Positions 46,235-56,571 of a stretch of DNA of 64,000 nucleotides are shown here, in pieces. The DNA comes from Yersinia massiliensis (lineage in GTDB: Bacteria > Pseudomonadota > Gammaproteobacteria > Enterobacterales > Enterobacteriaceae): NCBI RefSeq assembly GCF_003048255.1, contig NZ_CP028487.1, positions 992,001-1,056,000 on the forward strand, given 5' to 3'. Below the pieces are notes generated by a model. It was not told where the DNA came from. It saw only the letters and a program-made list of their open reading frames with translations, and did not search any database. Both the position numbers and the translations under genes were made by a program. Positions within the stretch are counted from its first letter, which is position 1, and every line of letters begins with the position of its first letter.

Positions 46235-48123
46235 TGGCGTTACTGGATCAGGCTGTTCGTGACCACTTACTGCGCCCGTTGGATGTCCAATTCTCACGCC
46301 TGATTGCCGGTGGGGATAACCCTATGCTGCAATTGGCTGCGGCCATTCTCAGTGCTGAAGCGGGGGCTGGCCATGTTTGCTTACCCTTAAGCTATTTACA
46401 ACCCGAGCAATTATTGGGTGGTCGGCAGCCTGCATTATCACAAGAGCTGTGGCAAGCCGCCGGTGCGCCTGATGAAGCACGTTGGACACAAGTGCTCAAA
46501 AGCTCACTCGCTGTCAGTGATGGGTCACAGCCAACCCCCTTGGTTTTGCAAAATGGCCGTTTATATCTGCAACGTATGTGGCAATACGAAGGTGATGTTG
46601 TTCGGTTCATTGCTAGCGACAGTACGCTGGTAAGGATTCATGAGTCTAGAGAGATAAACGAAACACTCTTAAGAACGACGTTAGACCGCCTGTTTGGTTT
46701 GGCTGATACTGATGTTGACTGGCAGAAAGTGGCGGCCGCGGTTGCGGCTACCCGTCGTATTTCCGTCATTTCGGGTGGTCCAGGTACAGGGAAAACAACG
46801 ACGGTAGCTAAATTGTTGACTGCGCTGATACAACTGAGTGAGGGGCAACGTCTGCGCATCCAACTCGCTGCACCAACGGGCAAAGCCGCTGCGCGATTAA
46901 CAGAGTCACTGGGCCATGCCATTGGGCAACTCTCATTAACCGAGGCTGAACGTCAGTTATTTCCGGATCAAGCATCGACGTTGCATCGTTTGTTGGGTGC
47001 GCAGCCTAACAGCCAGCGTTTGCGTTATCACCGTGGTAACCCGCTAAACCTTGATGTGCTGGTGGTTGATGAGGCATCCATGGTGGATTTACCCATGATG
47101 GCGCGGTTAATTGCCGCTCTGCCCGCAAAAGCACAGGTTATTTTTCTGGGGGATCGTGATCAGTTGGCTTCGGTTGAGGCGGGTGCTGTATTGGGTGATA
47201 TTTGCCGTTTTGCCGAGTGGGGTTACAGCGAGTCGCGAGCTGAAGAATTAGCCCGTTTAACGGGGTGTACGTTAACGGGAATCATCCCTATCGGAGATGT
47301 CTCTAAAGATAGTATTAATGTTCGCGATAGTTTATGTCTGCTACGTAAAAGCTACCGTTTCGATGAAAAATCGGGCATTGGGCAGCTCGCTCTAGCGGTT
47401 AATACGGGTAAGTATCAACATGCATTATCCGTTTTAAGCGGCTCTTACTCAGATATTGAGAGCTTCCCTTTGGCCGATTCAGATGATTATCAGATATTGC
47501 TAGAAGACTGTGTGACGGGATATCAGCATTATCTTCAATTGGCGACATCAGGAGCTCGGGCTGTTGATGTGTTAGCGGCTTTTGGTCGTTATCAACTGCT
47601 GTGTGCTCTACGAAGTGGCCCATTTGGTGTTAGCGGATTAAATGAACGAATTGAGCAGTTGTTACATCGTAAGAGGCTAATTGAGCGAGCATCAGGACCC
47701 AATGGGCGTTGGTATGTTGGCCGGCCAGTGATGATTGGGCTTAACGACAGTGCGCTTGGCCTGTTCAATGGTGATATCGGCATCGCGTTATATGATTCAG
47801 AAGGCGAGTTACGCGTACACTTCCAGCTACCCGATGGCAACATTAAGTCGGTACAACCTAGCCGCCTCCCCAACCATGAAACCGCTTATGCGATGACGGT
47901 TCATAAATCCCAAGGCTCAGAATTCGAACACACGGCATTAGTATTGCCTAACACTATTATGCCAGTGCTGACTCGTGAACTGGTTTATACCGCGATAACC
48001 CGCGCTCGCCAGCGGTTGACCCTGTATTGTAACGATGCGGTTTTGAGTCATGCGATACGAACACCCACACAGCGTCGCAGCGGATTAGTCGATCGGTTAA
48101 ATGAGCTGAAGACATTAAGCTGA
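46231..48123 (+). CDS. recD: RecBCD subunit RecD (5'-3' helicase)
   Basis: The 630-residue SF1B helicase is slightly longer than E. coli RecD (608). Walker A is [17 protein letters not shown], motif [12 protein letters not shown], motif [17 protein letters not shown], and the late motif [12 protein letters not shown] precedes YTAITRAR. Its ATG overlaps the recB stop. The stop codon itself forms the first three bases of a stem-loop (48121-48140). Confidence 0.96.
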   Translation: MMALLDQAVRDHLLRPLDVQFSRLIAGGDNPMLQLAAAILSAEAGAGHVCLPLSYLQPEQLLGGRQPALSQELWQAAGAPDEARWTQVLKSSLAVSDGSQPTPLVLQNGRLYLQRMWQYEGDVVRFIASDSTLVRIHESREINETLLRTTLDRLFGLADTDVDWQKVAAAVAATRRISVISGGPGTGKTTTVAKLLTALIQLSEGQRLRIQLAAPTGKAAARLTESLGHAIGQLSLTEAERQLFPDQASTLHRLLGAQPNSQRLRYHRGNPLNLDVLVVDEASMVDLPMMARLIAALPAKAQVIFLGDRDQLASVEAGAVLGDICRFAEWGYSESRAEELARLTGCTLTGIIPIGDVSKDSINVRDSLCLLRKSYRFDEKSGIGQLALAVNTGKYQHALSVLSGSYSDIESFPLADSDDYQILLEDCVTGYQHYLQLATSGARAVDVLAAFGRYQLLCALRSGPFGVSGLNERIEQLLHRKRLIERASGPNGRWYVGRPVMIGLNDSALGLFNGDIGIALYDSEGELRVHFQLPDGNIKSVQPSRLPNHETAYAMTVHKSQGSEFEHTALVLPNTIMPVLTRELVYTAITRARQRLTLYCNDAVLSHAIRTPTQRRSGLVDRLNELKTLS

Positions 48124-48140
48124 GGGGCGAAAGCCCCTCA
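48121..48140. terminator. GAAA-loop hairpin at the recD stop codon
   Basis: TGAGGGGC-GAAA-GCCCCTCA is a perfect 8-bp stem with a stable GNRA-type tetraloop, beginning with the recD TGA. The U-run is poor. It lies between convergent recD and argA and may act as a weak bidirectional terminator or 3' block to exonucleases. Confidence 0.65.
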
Positions 48141-48234
48141 AATTCCATTCATGAACGACATTAACTTTTGACTCAAAACAAAGCCATCGAATCAGAACGA
48201 GCGCTCTCAAGATTGTCACATCAACCAACAGAAT

Positions 48235-49560
48235 CTACAAATCAGCCAGCAGAATCTTTGAACGCCGCTGATAATTGTATAACTCCTGCTTCTGAACGGG
48301 TAAAACCTCAACCTCAGCAGGGGTAAAGCCACGTTCTTGGAACCAGTGAATGCTGCGGGTAGTTAGTACAAACAGTTTTTTAAGGCCCATTTGGCGCGCC
48401 TGATTTGCTACACGCTTGAGGAGCATTTCACCACGTGAGGAGCTGCGATAGTCCGGATGGACTGCAACACAGGCCATTTCACCGATTTGTTCCTCTGGGA
48501 ATGGATAAAGTGCAGCACAGGCAATCGTCAGATTATCTCGCTCAATAATAGTGAATTTATCAATCTCCATCTCAAGCTGCTCGCGTGAGCGACGAACCAA
48601 AATCCCTTGCTGTTCCAACGGACGGATCAATTCCAGTATTCCACCAATATCATTAATGGTCGCACGGCGGACTTGCTCCGCACTTTCCATCACAATTTGT
48701 GTACCGATACCATCACGAGAGAACAACTCTTGTACCAGTGCGCCATCTTCCTGATAGCTCAATAAATGGCTGCGGCGCACACCACTACGGCATGCTTTGA
48801 CCGCACCACGTAGAAAACGCACTGTTCCTGAGTTGTAGTCCCCTTCTTGTTCTAAATCTTCGATTCGTTTTTGAGCTTCATTGGGGAACAGCTCTGAAAT
48901 AATGTTGCCTTCGTTATCTGTCACCCCTTGGGATGAGCAAAACCCGATCATTTTTTCTGCTTTAAGTTTGATGGCTAACTGTGTCGCGACTTCTTCTGAC
49001 GTGAGATTAAAACTCTCACCCGTGACTGAGACGGCAACGGGTCCTAATAACACGATCGCGCCGTTATCCAATTGGCGATGAATGGCTTCTTCATCAATAC
49101 GCCGAATACGCCCGCTATGGCAATAGTCGACACCATCATCGACACCTAATGGCTGAGCAATAATAAAGTTACCGCTGACCACATTGATATGCGCACCTTG
49201 TAGCGGAGTATTATTCAAACTCATGGATAATCTGGCCGTGATATCTAGCTGCAATAAACCAGCAGCCTGCTTAACCATTTCCAGTGTGCGGGCATCTGTT
49301 ACTCGAGTATGTTTGTGATAAATTGGCTCGTAGTGATGCTGCGCCAGATTGCTATCGATTTGTGGGCGTGCTCCGTAAACAACAACCAGCCGAATACCAA
49401 GGCTATGCAGTAAACCGATATCGTTAACGATGCTAGTGAAGTTTTCATGTTCAATCGCTTCACCACCCAACATAACGACAAAGGTCTTGCCACGATGCGC
49501 ATTGATATAGGGAACTGAGTGACGAAATCCCTGGACCAGTTCAGTACTACGTTCCTTCAC
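48235..49560 (-). CDS. argA: N-acetylglutamate synthase
   Basis: The 441-residue enzyme performs the first step of arginine synthesis, acetylating glutamate with acetyl-CoA. The N-terminal amino-acid-kinase-like domain (about 1-280), the arginine-binding feedback domain, includes [14 protein letters not shown]. The C-terminal GNAT acetyltransferase domain has [20 protein letters not shown], an acetyl-CoA loop. The length matches E. coli ArgA (443). Two ARG boxes lie immediately upstream. Confidence 0.96.
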   Translation of the reverse strand: MKERSTELVQGFRHSVPYINAHRGKTFVVMLGGEAIEHENFTSIVNDIGLLHSLGIRLVVVYGARPQIDSNLAQHHYEPIYHKHTRVTDARTLEMVKQAAGLLQLDITARLSMSLNNTPLQGAHINVVSGNFIIAQPLGVDDGVDYCHSGRIRRIDEEAIHRQLDNGAIVLLGPVAVSVTGESFNLTSEEVATQLAIKLKAEKMIGFCSSQGVTDNEGNIISELFPNEAQKRIEDLEQEGDYNSGTVRFLRGAVKACRSGVRRSHLLSYQEDGALVQELFSRDGIGTQIVMESAEQVRRATINDIGGILELIRPLEQQGILVRRSREQLEMEIDKFTIIERDNLTIACAALYPFPEEQIGEMACVAVHPDYRSSSRGEMLLKRVANQARQMGLKKLFVLTTRSIHWFQERGFTPAEVEVLPVQKQELYNYQRRSKILLADL

Positions 49561-49571
49561 GGCAGACCCTC

Positions 49572-49589
49572 ATTGAATTTTTATTCGAT
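49572..49589. promoter_or_regulatory. ARG box 1 (ArgR operator) of argA
   Basis: ATTGAATTTTTATTCGAT agrees with the ArgR consensus WNTGAATWWWWATTCANW at all but one position. It lies 12 bp upstream of the argA start codon. Confidence 0.75.
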
Positions 49590-49592
49590 ATT

Positions 49593-49610
49593 TTTGTATT
49601 TTTATTCTTT
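49593..49610. promoter_or_regulatory. ARG box 2 (ArgR operator) of argA
   Basis: TTTGTATTTTTATTCTTT matches the ArgR consensus with two mismatches. It is 3 bp from box 1, the standard spacing of paired ARG boxes bound by one ArgR hexamer. Confidence 0.65.
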
Positions 49611-49797
49611 TTTGACCAAGATGGCAAGCAACAAATTACGATCAAATGCATATATATGGCGGGTATGTATTAGTAAGTTGAATAACGTAAAAAAATGTTT
49701 TTCTAATGACAGCATGGGATTGATTCGTTAAAGTTTTTCCTCATAAACTTTTTTTGTTTGTTTTTTATTCATATATTGGTAGTTACTTTGGAGTTAC

Positions 49798-51048
49798 ATG
49801 GCAGATTCAAATCATAATTCTGGGCGTCGCCGTCTATTACAAGGTGCCGCCGCAGCCTGGATGCTGAGTGTCAGCAGGGTTGGATTTGCTGCTTCCTCAC
49901 ACATTATTGCTGTCAGAGTTTGGCCTTCTTCGACCTATACTCGAGTGACGTTAGAATCCAGTACTCCACTGAAATATAAACAGTTTGCGCTGAAAAATCC
50001 TGATCGCATTGTGGTTGATATTGAGGGCGTTCACCTTGACAGCGTCCTGAAAGAGATCAGCAATCAGGTTCAGTCTAGTGACCCTTACCTCAAGCAGGCT
50101 CGTGTTGGGCAGTTTGATAAAAATACCGTCAGGCTGGTTTTAGAGTTAAAGCAAAGCATCAGTCCACAGTTATTTACGTTGAAACCCTTCGCAAAATTTC
50201 GCAATCGCTTGGTCGTGGATTTATATCCGGAGCAGGGCAGTACCTCGGTTGAAGATGACCCCTTACTGGCATTATTGGAAGATTATAATAAAGGGAACGT
50301 TGAACGTAATTTACCCGCAGAGGCACCTAAAGCCGGTAAAGCAGGACGAGATAGGCCAATTGTTATCATGCTGGATCCTGGTCATGGTGGCGAAGACCCA
50401 GGAGCCATTGGGCGAAATAAGACACGCGAGAAAGATATCGTGCTGCAAATTGCTCGCCGGTTACGAGCATTGATTCAGAAAGAACCCAACATGCGAGTGT
50501 TCATGACCCGCAATGAAGATGTTTTTATCCCGCTAAAAGTGCGGGTAGCAAAAGCCCGTAAGCAACGTGCAGACTTATTCATTTCGATCCATGCTGATGC
50601 ATTCACCAGTCAGGCTGCCAGAGGATCTTCCGTATTTGCGCTTTCAACCAAGGGCGCAACCAGTACGGCTGCAAAATTTTTGGCCCAAACGCAAAATGAG
50701 GCAGACCAAATCGGCGGGGTCAGCAAGAGCGGAGATCGTTATTTAGACCATACCATGATTGATTTACTGCAAACGGCGACGATCAGTGACAGCCTGAAGT
50801 TTGGCAAAGAAGTGCTCAATCGAATGGGTAAAATAAATAAGCTGCATAAGAACAGTGTCGATCAAGCAGGATTTGCGGTTTTAAAAGCCCCTGATATTCC
50901 ATCAATTCTGGTTGAAACGGCGTTTATCAGTAATCTGGAAGAAGAGCGGAAACTTCGCACCAGTCATTTTCAGCAACAAGTTGCTGAGTCTATTTTTGCT
51001 GGCATCAAAGCCTATTTCGCTAATGGTGGGGCAATGGCGCGGGTGTAA
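49798..51048 (+). CDS. amiC: N-acetylmuramoyl-L-alanine amidase AmiC
   Basis: The 416-residue zinc amidase splits septal peptidoglycan during cell separation. An N-terminal Tat signal ([13 protein letters not shown]) is followed by an AMIN targeting domain (about 33-140) and a catalytic Amidase_3 domain (about 190-410) with the metal-binding [20 protein letters not shown] and catalytic Glu in LVETAFISN. It is activated by NlpD in E. coli. GGAG precedes the ATG. The three fMet tRNA genes follow on the opposite strand. Confidence 0.95.
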   Translation: MADSNHNSGRRRLLQGAAAAWMLSVSRVGFAASSHIIAVRVWPSSTYTRVTLESSTPLKYKQFALKNPDRIVVDIEGVHLDSVLKEISNQVQSSDPYLKQARVGQFDKNTVRLVLELKQSISPQLFTLKPFAKFRNRLVVDLYPEQGSTSVEDDPLLALLEDYNKGNVERNLPAEAPKAGKAGRDRPIVIMLDPGHGGEDPGAIGRNKTREKDIVLQIARRLRALIQKEPNMRVFMTRNEDVFIPLKVRVAKARKQRADLFISIHADAFTSQAARGSSVFALSTKGATSTAAKFLAQTQNEADQIGGVSKSGDRYLDHTMIDLLQTATISDSLKFGKEVLNRMGKINKLHKNSVDQAGFAVLKAPDIPSILVETAFISNLEEERKLRTSHFQQQVAESIFAGIKAYFANGGAMARV

Positions 51049-51141
51049 CCGCTGGGAGATTAATATCGAGCAGGGGCATGACCCTTGTTTGGTCGTTCCA
51101 CCGCTTACTGACGCTAGCAACCGACGACTCTCGATAGGGTC

Positions 51142-51177
51142 TTGATACCCAGTAGGTTGTTGATACTCAGTAGGCGG
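51142..51177. repeat. 18-bp imperfect tandem repeat
   Basis: TTGATACCCAGTAGGTTG (51142-51159) is followed by TTGATACTCAGTAGGCGG (51160-51177), with a degenerate third start TTGATAA. It lies between amiC and the tRNA terminator; function unknown. Confidence 0.55.
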
Positions 51178-51225
51178 TTGATAATTGAAAGGCAGTGATA
51201 AATGACAGTTGCAGGCACTAGAAAC

Positions 51226-51247
51226 AAAAAAACACCCTTGAGGGTGT
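51226..51247 (-). terminator. Terminator of the fMet tRNA operon
   Basis: On the minus strand the stem ACACCC/GGGTGT (51232-51237 and 51242-51247) is followed by seven U. It lies 30 nt beyond the last tRNA. Confidence 0.85.
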
Positions 51248-51276
51248 CTGATGTCGATAGCTAAGTCATTAAGAAT

Positions 51277-51353
<77 letters not shown>

Positions 51354-51388
51354 TCCGTCTTAATACTTTTTCTATCTTGCTGTGTAAT

Positions 51389-51465
<77 letters not shown>

Positions 51466-51576
51466 TCCGTCATTACACTTTTACTTCAATTACTGCTAAT
51501 CGCCTATTCTACTTATTAAACCTTAAGTTTCAAGACTGTCGGACGATATTTGATACTGCTGGTAGCCAGTATCGGT

Positions 51577-51653
<77 letters not shown>

Positions 51654-51666
51654 TCCGATTGAGCGC

Positions 51667-51694
51667 ACTATACTCTGGATGAGATCTGTTGCAA
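51667..51694 (-). promoter_or_regulatory. Promoter of the fMet tRNA operon
   Basis: On the minus strand the -35 TTGCAA (51689-51694) and -10 TATAGT (51667-51672) are 16 bp apart, followed by a GC-rich discriminator GCGCTC, typical of stable-RNA promoters under stringent control. Confidence 0.7.
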
Positions 51695-51867
51695 GTATTT
51701 TTGCCACTTAATTTAGGTAAATAGCGTTTTTCGATTAATTTATCCACTATCTGTTCCCTTTTTCCCCACAACGGCATCAAGGGATTTTTTTCCGCCTGCT
51801 GATTCCTTTATCCATAGGCGTTTGTTATCGTTCGCCGGTAGATAAAATAAGTAAGAGAAGGCGCGAG

Positions 51868-53040
51868 ATGACAAGTCGTTGGGGCAAATACCTACTGAGT
51901 GGAATAATGATTGCTGTTCTGGCGGGTTGCCAATCGCGACCAACAGATCGTGGGCAGCAATATAAAGATGGGCATCTGGAACAGCCACTAGGATTAGTGA
52001 ATGAACCGAATGCGACAGGTAAGCCAGTCAACGCAAAAGATTACTCTGATCAGGTGAAAGTGATTAATCAATCTTCACCGGGTTTGTATGGCCGTAATAG
52101 TAGTACATTCAATGCAGTTGAGAACTGGATGTTGGCCGGCGCTGATACCAGCAAATTACATCTGTTTGGGCTGAATGCTTACCAGATGGAAGGCGTGGAT
52201 AACTTTGGTAATGTGCAATTTACCGGTTATTACACTCCGGTGCTCCAAGCTCGCTATACGCCACAAGGCGAATTCCGCCATCCACTTTATCGTATGCCAT
52301 CGAAAGGGAAGGGGCGCTTACCTAATCGTGCTTCAATTTATGCAGGTGCATTGGATAACCGTAACTTAATTATCGCGTACACCAATTCGTTGGTAGATAA
52401 CTTTATGATGGAAGTGCAGGGGAGTGGCTACGTTGATTATGGCGACGGGCGGCCGCTGACCTTCTTCGGGTATGCAGGTAAAAACGGCCATGCTTACCGT
52501 AGCATCGGTAAGGTATTGATTGACCGTGGAGAAGTCGCTAAAGCCGATATGTCGATGCAAGCTATCCGCCACTGGGCAGAAACACATAGCGAAGCGGAAG
52601 TCAGAGAATTACTGGAGCAAAATCCGTCCTTTGTCTTCTTTAAACCGGAAATGTACGCACCTGTGAAAGGCGCCAGCGCGGTTCCTTTGATCGCAAAAGC
52701 CTCTGTTGCCTCCGATCGTTCGTTGATCCCGCCGGGTACGACCTTGTTGGCTGAAGTACCTTTGCTGGATGATCAGGGGAAATTCACTGGCCAGTATCAG
52801 ATGCGTTTGATGGTCGCGCTAGATGTTGGGGGGGCAATTAAGGGTCAACACTTTGATATTTATCAGGGGATTGGCCATGAGGCAGGGCAAGCCGCTGGTT
52901 TCTACAACCACTATGGCCGTGTCTGGGTGTTGAAAAATGCTCAAAGTAACGGACCCTTGTTTACAGCCTATCAAAGTGGCGATAAAACCGCCCTGACAGG
53001 TAATGGGACACCGTTATTGGTCAATAATCAGGGGCAGTGA
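51868..53040 (+). CDS. mltA: Membrane-bound lytic transglycosylase A
   Basis: The 390-residue outer-membrane lipoprotein has the lipobox LAGC with Cys21. It cleaves peptidoglycan to 1,6-anhydromuropeptides. The MltA domain includes GVDNFGNVQFTGYYTPVL and the 3D domain near the C-terminus includes ALDVGGAIKGQHFDIYQGIG with the catalytic Asp. It is longer than E. coli MltA (365) mainly at the C-terminal end. It lies divergent from the tRNA operon. Confidence 0.95.
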   Translation: MTSRWGKYLLSGIMIAVLAGCQSRPTDRGQQYKDGHLEQPLGLVNEPNATGKPVNAKDYSDQVKVINQSSPGLYGRNSSTFNAVENWMLAGADTSKLHLFGLNAYQMEGVDNFGNVQFTGYYTPVLQARYTPQGEFRHPLYRMPSKGKGRLPNRASIYAGALDNRNLIIAYTNSLVDNFMMEVQGSGYVDYGDGRPLTFFGYAGKNGHAYRSIGKVLIDRGEVAKADMSMQAIRHWAETHSEAEVRELLEQNPSFVFFKPEMYAPVKGASAVPLIAKASVASDRSLIPPGTTLLAEVPLLDDQGKFTGQYQMRLMVALDVGGAIKGQHFDIYQGIGHEAGQAAGFYNHYGRVWVLKNAQSNGPLFTAYQSGDKTALTGNGTPLLVNNQGQ

Positions 53041-53073
53041 ACTGATTAATGCGGTAGATTTCACTCTTTATCG

Positions 53074-53094
53074 AGCGGCCAATTGGCCGCTTTT
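53074..53094 (+). terminator. Terminator after mltA
   Basis: AGCGGCC-AATT-GGCCGCT is a perfect 7-bp stem followed by T residues, 33 nt after the mltA stop. Confidence 0.8.
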
Positions 53095-53158
53095 GCATTT
53101 ACACTGTCGATATGATTGCAGCTATTTATTAATTCTAAGTTATTAAGGTAACCCGTTT

Positions 53159-53965
53159 ATGAGCACAGCCTTTTCCGAAGCATACCAACAGCGTTTTGGG
53201 GGGATTGCCCGCCTTTATGGACAGCAAGCACTGACACTTTTTTCGCAGGCGCATGTTTGTGTTATTGGTATCGGTGGTGTGGGCTCATGGGCTGCAGAAG
53301 CGCTAGCTCGTACCGGGATTGGTGCGATCACGTTGATTGATATGGATGATGTTTGCGTCACTAATACTAATCGGCAGATCCATGCGCTGCGGCATAATGT
53401 CGGTCAGGCGAAAACCGAGGTGATGGCGGAACGTATTCTGGCGATTAACCCTGAATGCCAAGTGACTTGTATTGATGATTTTATTACTGCGGATAATGTC
53501 GCAGAACTTTTAAATAACAGTTTCAGCTATGTCATTGATGCGATAGACAGCGTTCGCCCAAAAGCCGCGCTGCTTTCTTATTGTCGCCGATACAAAATCC
53601 CTGTTGTCACCACCGGTGGCGCTGGTGGCCAAATCGACCCAACGCGCATTGAAGTCGTCGATTTGGCAAAAACCATTCAGGATCCGCTGGCGGCGAAGCT
53701 ACGTGAAAGGCTAAAAAATGATTTCAACGTGGTAAAAAATAGCAAAGGTAAGCTGGGAATTGATTGTGTTTTCTCGAGTGAACCCTTGGTTTATCCGCAG
53801 GCGGATGGTTCGGTGTGCGCCTCTCGTAGTACCGCTGAGGGGCCAAAGAAAATGGACTGTACGTCAGGTTTTGGTTCGGCAACCATGGTTACCGCGACTT
53901 TTGGTTTTGTGGCGGTATCCCACGCATTGAAAAAAATGATGGCGAAAGCGGCACGTCAGGCGTAA
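53159..53965 (+). CDS. tcdA: tRNA threonylcarbamoyladenosine dehydratase TcdA
   Basis: The 268-residue E1-like (ThiF/MoeB fold) ATPase converts t6A37 of tRNA to cyclic ct6A. The ATP-binding GIGGVGSWAAEALARTG and the Asp in LIDMDDVCVTNTNRQ are intact, and the Cys in MDCTSGFGS is present. It works with CsdA and CsdE, whose genes are convergent next to it (17 bp between tcdA and csdE). Confidence 0.95.
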   Translation: MSTAFSEAYQQRFGGIARLYGQQALTLFSQAHVCVIGIGGVGSWAAEALARTGIGAITLIDMDDVCVTNTNRQIHALRHNVGQAKTEVMAERILAINPECQVTCIDDFITADNVAELLNNSFSYVIDAIDSVRPKAALLSYCRRYKIPVVTTGGAGGQIDPTRIEVVDLAKTIQDPLAAKLRERLKNDFNVVKNSKGKLGIDCVFSSEPLVYPQADGSVCASRSTAEGPKKMDCTSGFGSATMVTATFGFVAVSHALKKMMAKAARQA

Positions 53966-53981
53966 TCACCCTCCACGTTAT

Positions 53982-54422
53982 TTACCCTTCGATATATTGG
54001 GTTGCGATTGTCTTTATACCTTGTGCCAGTGCTTGTAAACCACTGGCCCGCGATGTACTCAGTTGCTGCCGTAGTCCTAGCTTATCAAACAATTCCAATG
54101 GGTCTTCAGCTAAGACCTGTTGCGGTGTTTTACCTTCTACAGCGGTTAAAATGACGGCGAGCAACCCGCGAACGATACGGCCTTCACTGTCACCATAGAA
54201 ATGTAAGCGGCCATCTGGTTGACGCTGATGGCCCAACCACACTCGATTTTCACAACCAGTCAATTCCAGCTCATCTTGCTTCAATGATGCCGGTAATGGT
54301 GGGAGTTGCTTAGCCAATAAAATTAACCGGCGATAACGATCTTCCCACTGTTTGTCAGCGCTGAATGTTTCAATGAGGTGAGCCGCTGTAATTTCGTGGC
54401 CAAAAGGGTGTGGTGCAATCAT
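53982..54422 (-). CDS. csdE: Sulfur acceptor protein CsdE
   Basis: The 146-residue SufE-like protein takes a persulfide from CsdA. The acceptor Cys57 is in [13 protein letters not shown]. It is downstream of csdA on the same strand, with 55 bp between, as in E. coli. Confidence 0.94.
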   Translation of the reverse strand: MIAPHPFGHEITAAHLIETFSADKQWEDRYRRLILLAKQLPPLPASLKQDELELTGCENRVWLGHQRQPDGRLHFYGDSEGRIVRGLLAVILTAVEGKTPQQVLAEDPLELFDKLGLRQQLSTSRASGLQALAQGIKTIATQYIEG

Positions 54423-54477
54423 CGTTTTTCCACTTTATTGCTTGTTGATATTGATCGTAATTATCATTTGGTAGTAC

Positions 54478-55683
54478 TCAATCTTGCAAGAGTGCTAGTG
54501 ACTTTGCGATTGCGGCGCATAACATTTCAACATCGTTAGCTGTGTTATAGGGTGCAAAAGAAGCCCGCAGGCTGCCATTGAGCCCAAGTGCGGCCATGAG
54601 TGGCTGGGCACAGTGTAAGCCTGCGCGTAACGCAATGCCTTGTTCTGCCAGTAATGTCACTAAATCGCTATGATGAACACCATCGAAAGTAAATGCTAAT
54701 AAGCTCGATTGCTGGCAACGGAAGCTACGAAAACCGGGTAATTCCGCTAACTTATTCTCCGCCATTGTCGCTAGGTTTTGGCTATATGACTCAGCATCTT
54801 CCAAATCAATGTGTTCGAGCCAACTCAGTACTGCCGATAAGCCAATCACGCCTGCAATATTGGGGGTACCAGCCTCAAAGCGGTATGGTACTTCATGGGC
54901 CGTAAAACCCCCGAATGAGGCATGAGTGAGCATTTTCCCTCCGCCTTGCCACGCGGGCATTTCCTCCAGTAATTCAGATTTCCCGTAGAGCACCCCAATG
55001 CCTGTCGGGCCATACAATTTATGGGCGGAAAATGCATAAAAATCAATATCAAGTGCTTGGACATCTGCCGGACGATGAACAATCCCCTGCGCGCCATCGA
55101 CCATCACAATACAGCCATATTGGTGAGCGAGGTCTATTGCGCTCGCCAATGCTGGGCTGCCACCCGTCACGTTGGACATTTGCCCCAGCGCTAAGATACG
55201 CGTTTTATCGTTCAATAATCGCGGTAATTGTTGTAAATCAGGTAGATGGTCATGGCCGATAGGCCATTTAACGATGTGAGCACCGGTTTGCTCAGCCACC
55301 ATCAACCAAGGGATTAAATTCGCATGATGTTCAGCTTCGCTGACAATAATTTCATCCCCAGCCTGTAGGCGCGGGCGGGCGTAACTTTGTGCTACGAGGT
55401 TAATGGCTTCGGTAGTGCCTCGCGTCCAAACGATATTTTCTGCTGCTGGGGCATTAATAAAGTCGGCTACCTGTTGGCGCGTTTCTTCAAAGCGGACCGT
55501 CAATGATAAGGCTGATTGATGCTGGCTGCGATGCACCGTTGCGGCATCTTGCTGATAAAAAAGTTGTGTTGCCTCAATCATCGCTTGGGGCTTTAGAGCC
55601 GTTGCCGCGCTGTCTAGATAGATAATCTCATCGCTAATTGCCGGAAATTCCTGACGAAAATCCGTTGAATTAAAGGCCTTCAT
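54478..55683 (-). CDS. csdA: Cysteine desulfurase CsdA
   Basis: The 401-residue class-V PLP enzyme takes sulfur (or selenium) from cysteine (or selenocysteine, cysteine sulfinate). The PLP Lys is in FYAFSAHKLYGPTG and the active-site Cys in LRAGLHCAQP. I chose the Met at 55683 (MKAFNSTDFRQEFP), giving exactly the E. coli length; the longer frame upstream lacks homology. It supplies sulfur to CsdE and thereby supports TcdA-dependent tRNA modification. Confidence 0.95.
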   Translation of the reverse strand: MKAFNSTDFRQEFPAISDEIIYLDSAATALKPQAMIEATQLFYQQDAATVHRSQHQSALSLTVRFEETRQQVADFINAPAAENIVWTRGTTEAINLVAQSYARPRLQAGDEIIVSEAEHHANLIPWLMVAEQTGAHIVKWPIGHDHLPDLQQLPRLLNDKTRILALGQMSNVTGGSPALASAIDLAHQYGCIVMVDGAQGIVHRPADVQALDIDFYAFSAHKLYGPTGIGVLYGKSELLEEMPAWQGGGKMLTHASFGGFTAHEVPYRFEAGTPNIAGVIGLSAVLSWLEHIDLEDAESYSQNLATMAENKLAELPGFRSFRCQQSSLLAFTFDGVHHSDLVTLLAEQGIALRAGLHCAQPLMAALGLNGSLRASFAPYNTANDVEMLCAAIAKSLALLQD

Positions 55684-55875
55684 ACCGTTTTTCTCATTTT
55701 TGGGTTCACTTCGGAACTGTCTCATTTTGGCGTGTTTTGTGCATAATTCGTACGCTTCTTGCCCGGTTGGCTGGAAATATGTCATGAGCGGGTTATGCTG
55801 AATAGTAACGGACACAACCATTTGTCTGGTAATGGAAACGAGTTTTTCAGCATTTTAATCTGCAAGGAGTCACCC

Positions 55876-56097
55876 ATGAAAAAGACAGCTGCCGTTATTT
55901 CTGCCCTAATGCTCACTTTTACTTTAGCAGCCTGTTCCAGCAACTATGCCATGCATACGAATGATGGTCGCACTATCGTTGCTGATGGTAAACCTAAAGT
56001 CGATGACGAGACAGGGATGATTAGTTACACCGATGCCAATGGCACTGAGTTGCAAATTAATCGTTCAGAAGTAAGAGAGATGGTGGAGACTAACTAA
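55876..56097 (+). CDS. ygdI: Small lipoprotein YgdI (DUF903)
   Basis: The 73-residue lipoprotein has the signal MKKTAAVISALMLTFTLAAC, with the lipobox Cys20. The mature part is a small SH3-like beta domain: NYAMHTNDGRTIVADGKPKV ... MISYTDANGTE. Its function is unknown, as in E. coli. AGGAG precedes the ATG; the longer frame upstream is not used. It lies next to gcvB and gcvA in the E. coli order. Confidence 0.93.
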   Translation: MKKTAAVISALMLTFTLAACSSNYAMHTNDGRTIVADGKPKVDDETGMISYTDANGTELQINRSEVREMVETN

Positions 56098-56154
56098 GTC
56101 AACACAAGTGCCTTCAAATGAGGCCGGATAAGGCTTCAAACCCTTCAGTAACAA

Positions 56155-56207
56155 CTTAAATGTAAGCTCTGACTGGTGTTAAACAGAAAGTGGCGCTTAC
56201 ATTTAAG
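56155..56207. repeat. 13-bp perfect inverted repeat downstream of ygdI
   Basis: CTTAAATGTAAGC (56155-56167) and GCTTACATTTAAG (56195-56207) enclose 27 nt. It lies between the ygdI stop and the GcvB terminator and could be a ygdI transcription end or a small interspersed palindromic element. Confidence 0.6.
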
Positions 56208-56240
56208 CACTCGCTATGAAGTTACTCCCAAAAAAAGCGC

Positions 56241-56272
56241 AAAAAAAAGCACCGCGAAAATGGCGGTGCTGC
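56241..56272 (-). terminator. Rho-independent terminator of GcvB
   Basis: On the minus strand AGCACCGC pairs with GCGGTGCT around CATTTTC and is followed by eight U. Confidence 0.9.
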
Positions 56273-56444
56273 ATAAAATCACTATGGACAGACAGGGTAA
56301 ATGTACAGGAAGTGAAAAAAAACAGTAGCTTAGCTACTATGTCTGGTACACCAGACCATTTGCAAACACAACATCACAACCACAAAGCCAAAAGCATTTC
56401 AGTACCTGGATACTAAACCTACTTTTCGTTCCGGCTTGGGAAGT
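56241..56444 (-). ncRNA. gcvB: GcvB small RNA
   Basis: The RNA of about 204 nt on the minus strand begins ACTTCCCAAGCCGGAACGAA (E. coli ACTTCCTGAGCCGGAACGAA). It contains the GU-rich target-binding region GGTTGTGATGTTGTGTTTG, the conserved stretch TTCACTTCCTGTACATTTAC, and the final hairpin AGCACCGC/GCGGTGCT with a U-run. It is divergent from gcvA, as in E. coli. GcvB with Hfq represses many amino acid and peptide transporter mRNAs; GcvA activates it when glycine is plentiful. Confidence 0.95.
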
Positions 56445-56450
56445 GCTGCC

Positions 56451-56479
56451 ACTATAGGTATTTGCTGGCACATCATCAA
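56451..56479 (-). promoter_or_regulatory. gcvB promoter
   Basis: On the minus strand the -35 TTGATG (56474-56479) and -10 TATAGT (56451-56456) are exactly 17 bp apart, with the -10 six bases from the inferred GcvB start (56444). GcvA should bind just upstream, in the 92 bp before the gcvA start codon. Confidence 0.8.
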
Positions 56480-56571
56480 CGGACAATTTATAATGCCTCG
56501 GATTATAAAAACTAATAAGTAAACAAAGGGTTTCATCTGCGGATGAGCCGTTATAAAAAAGTATCCAACTC

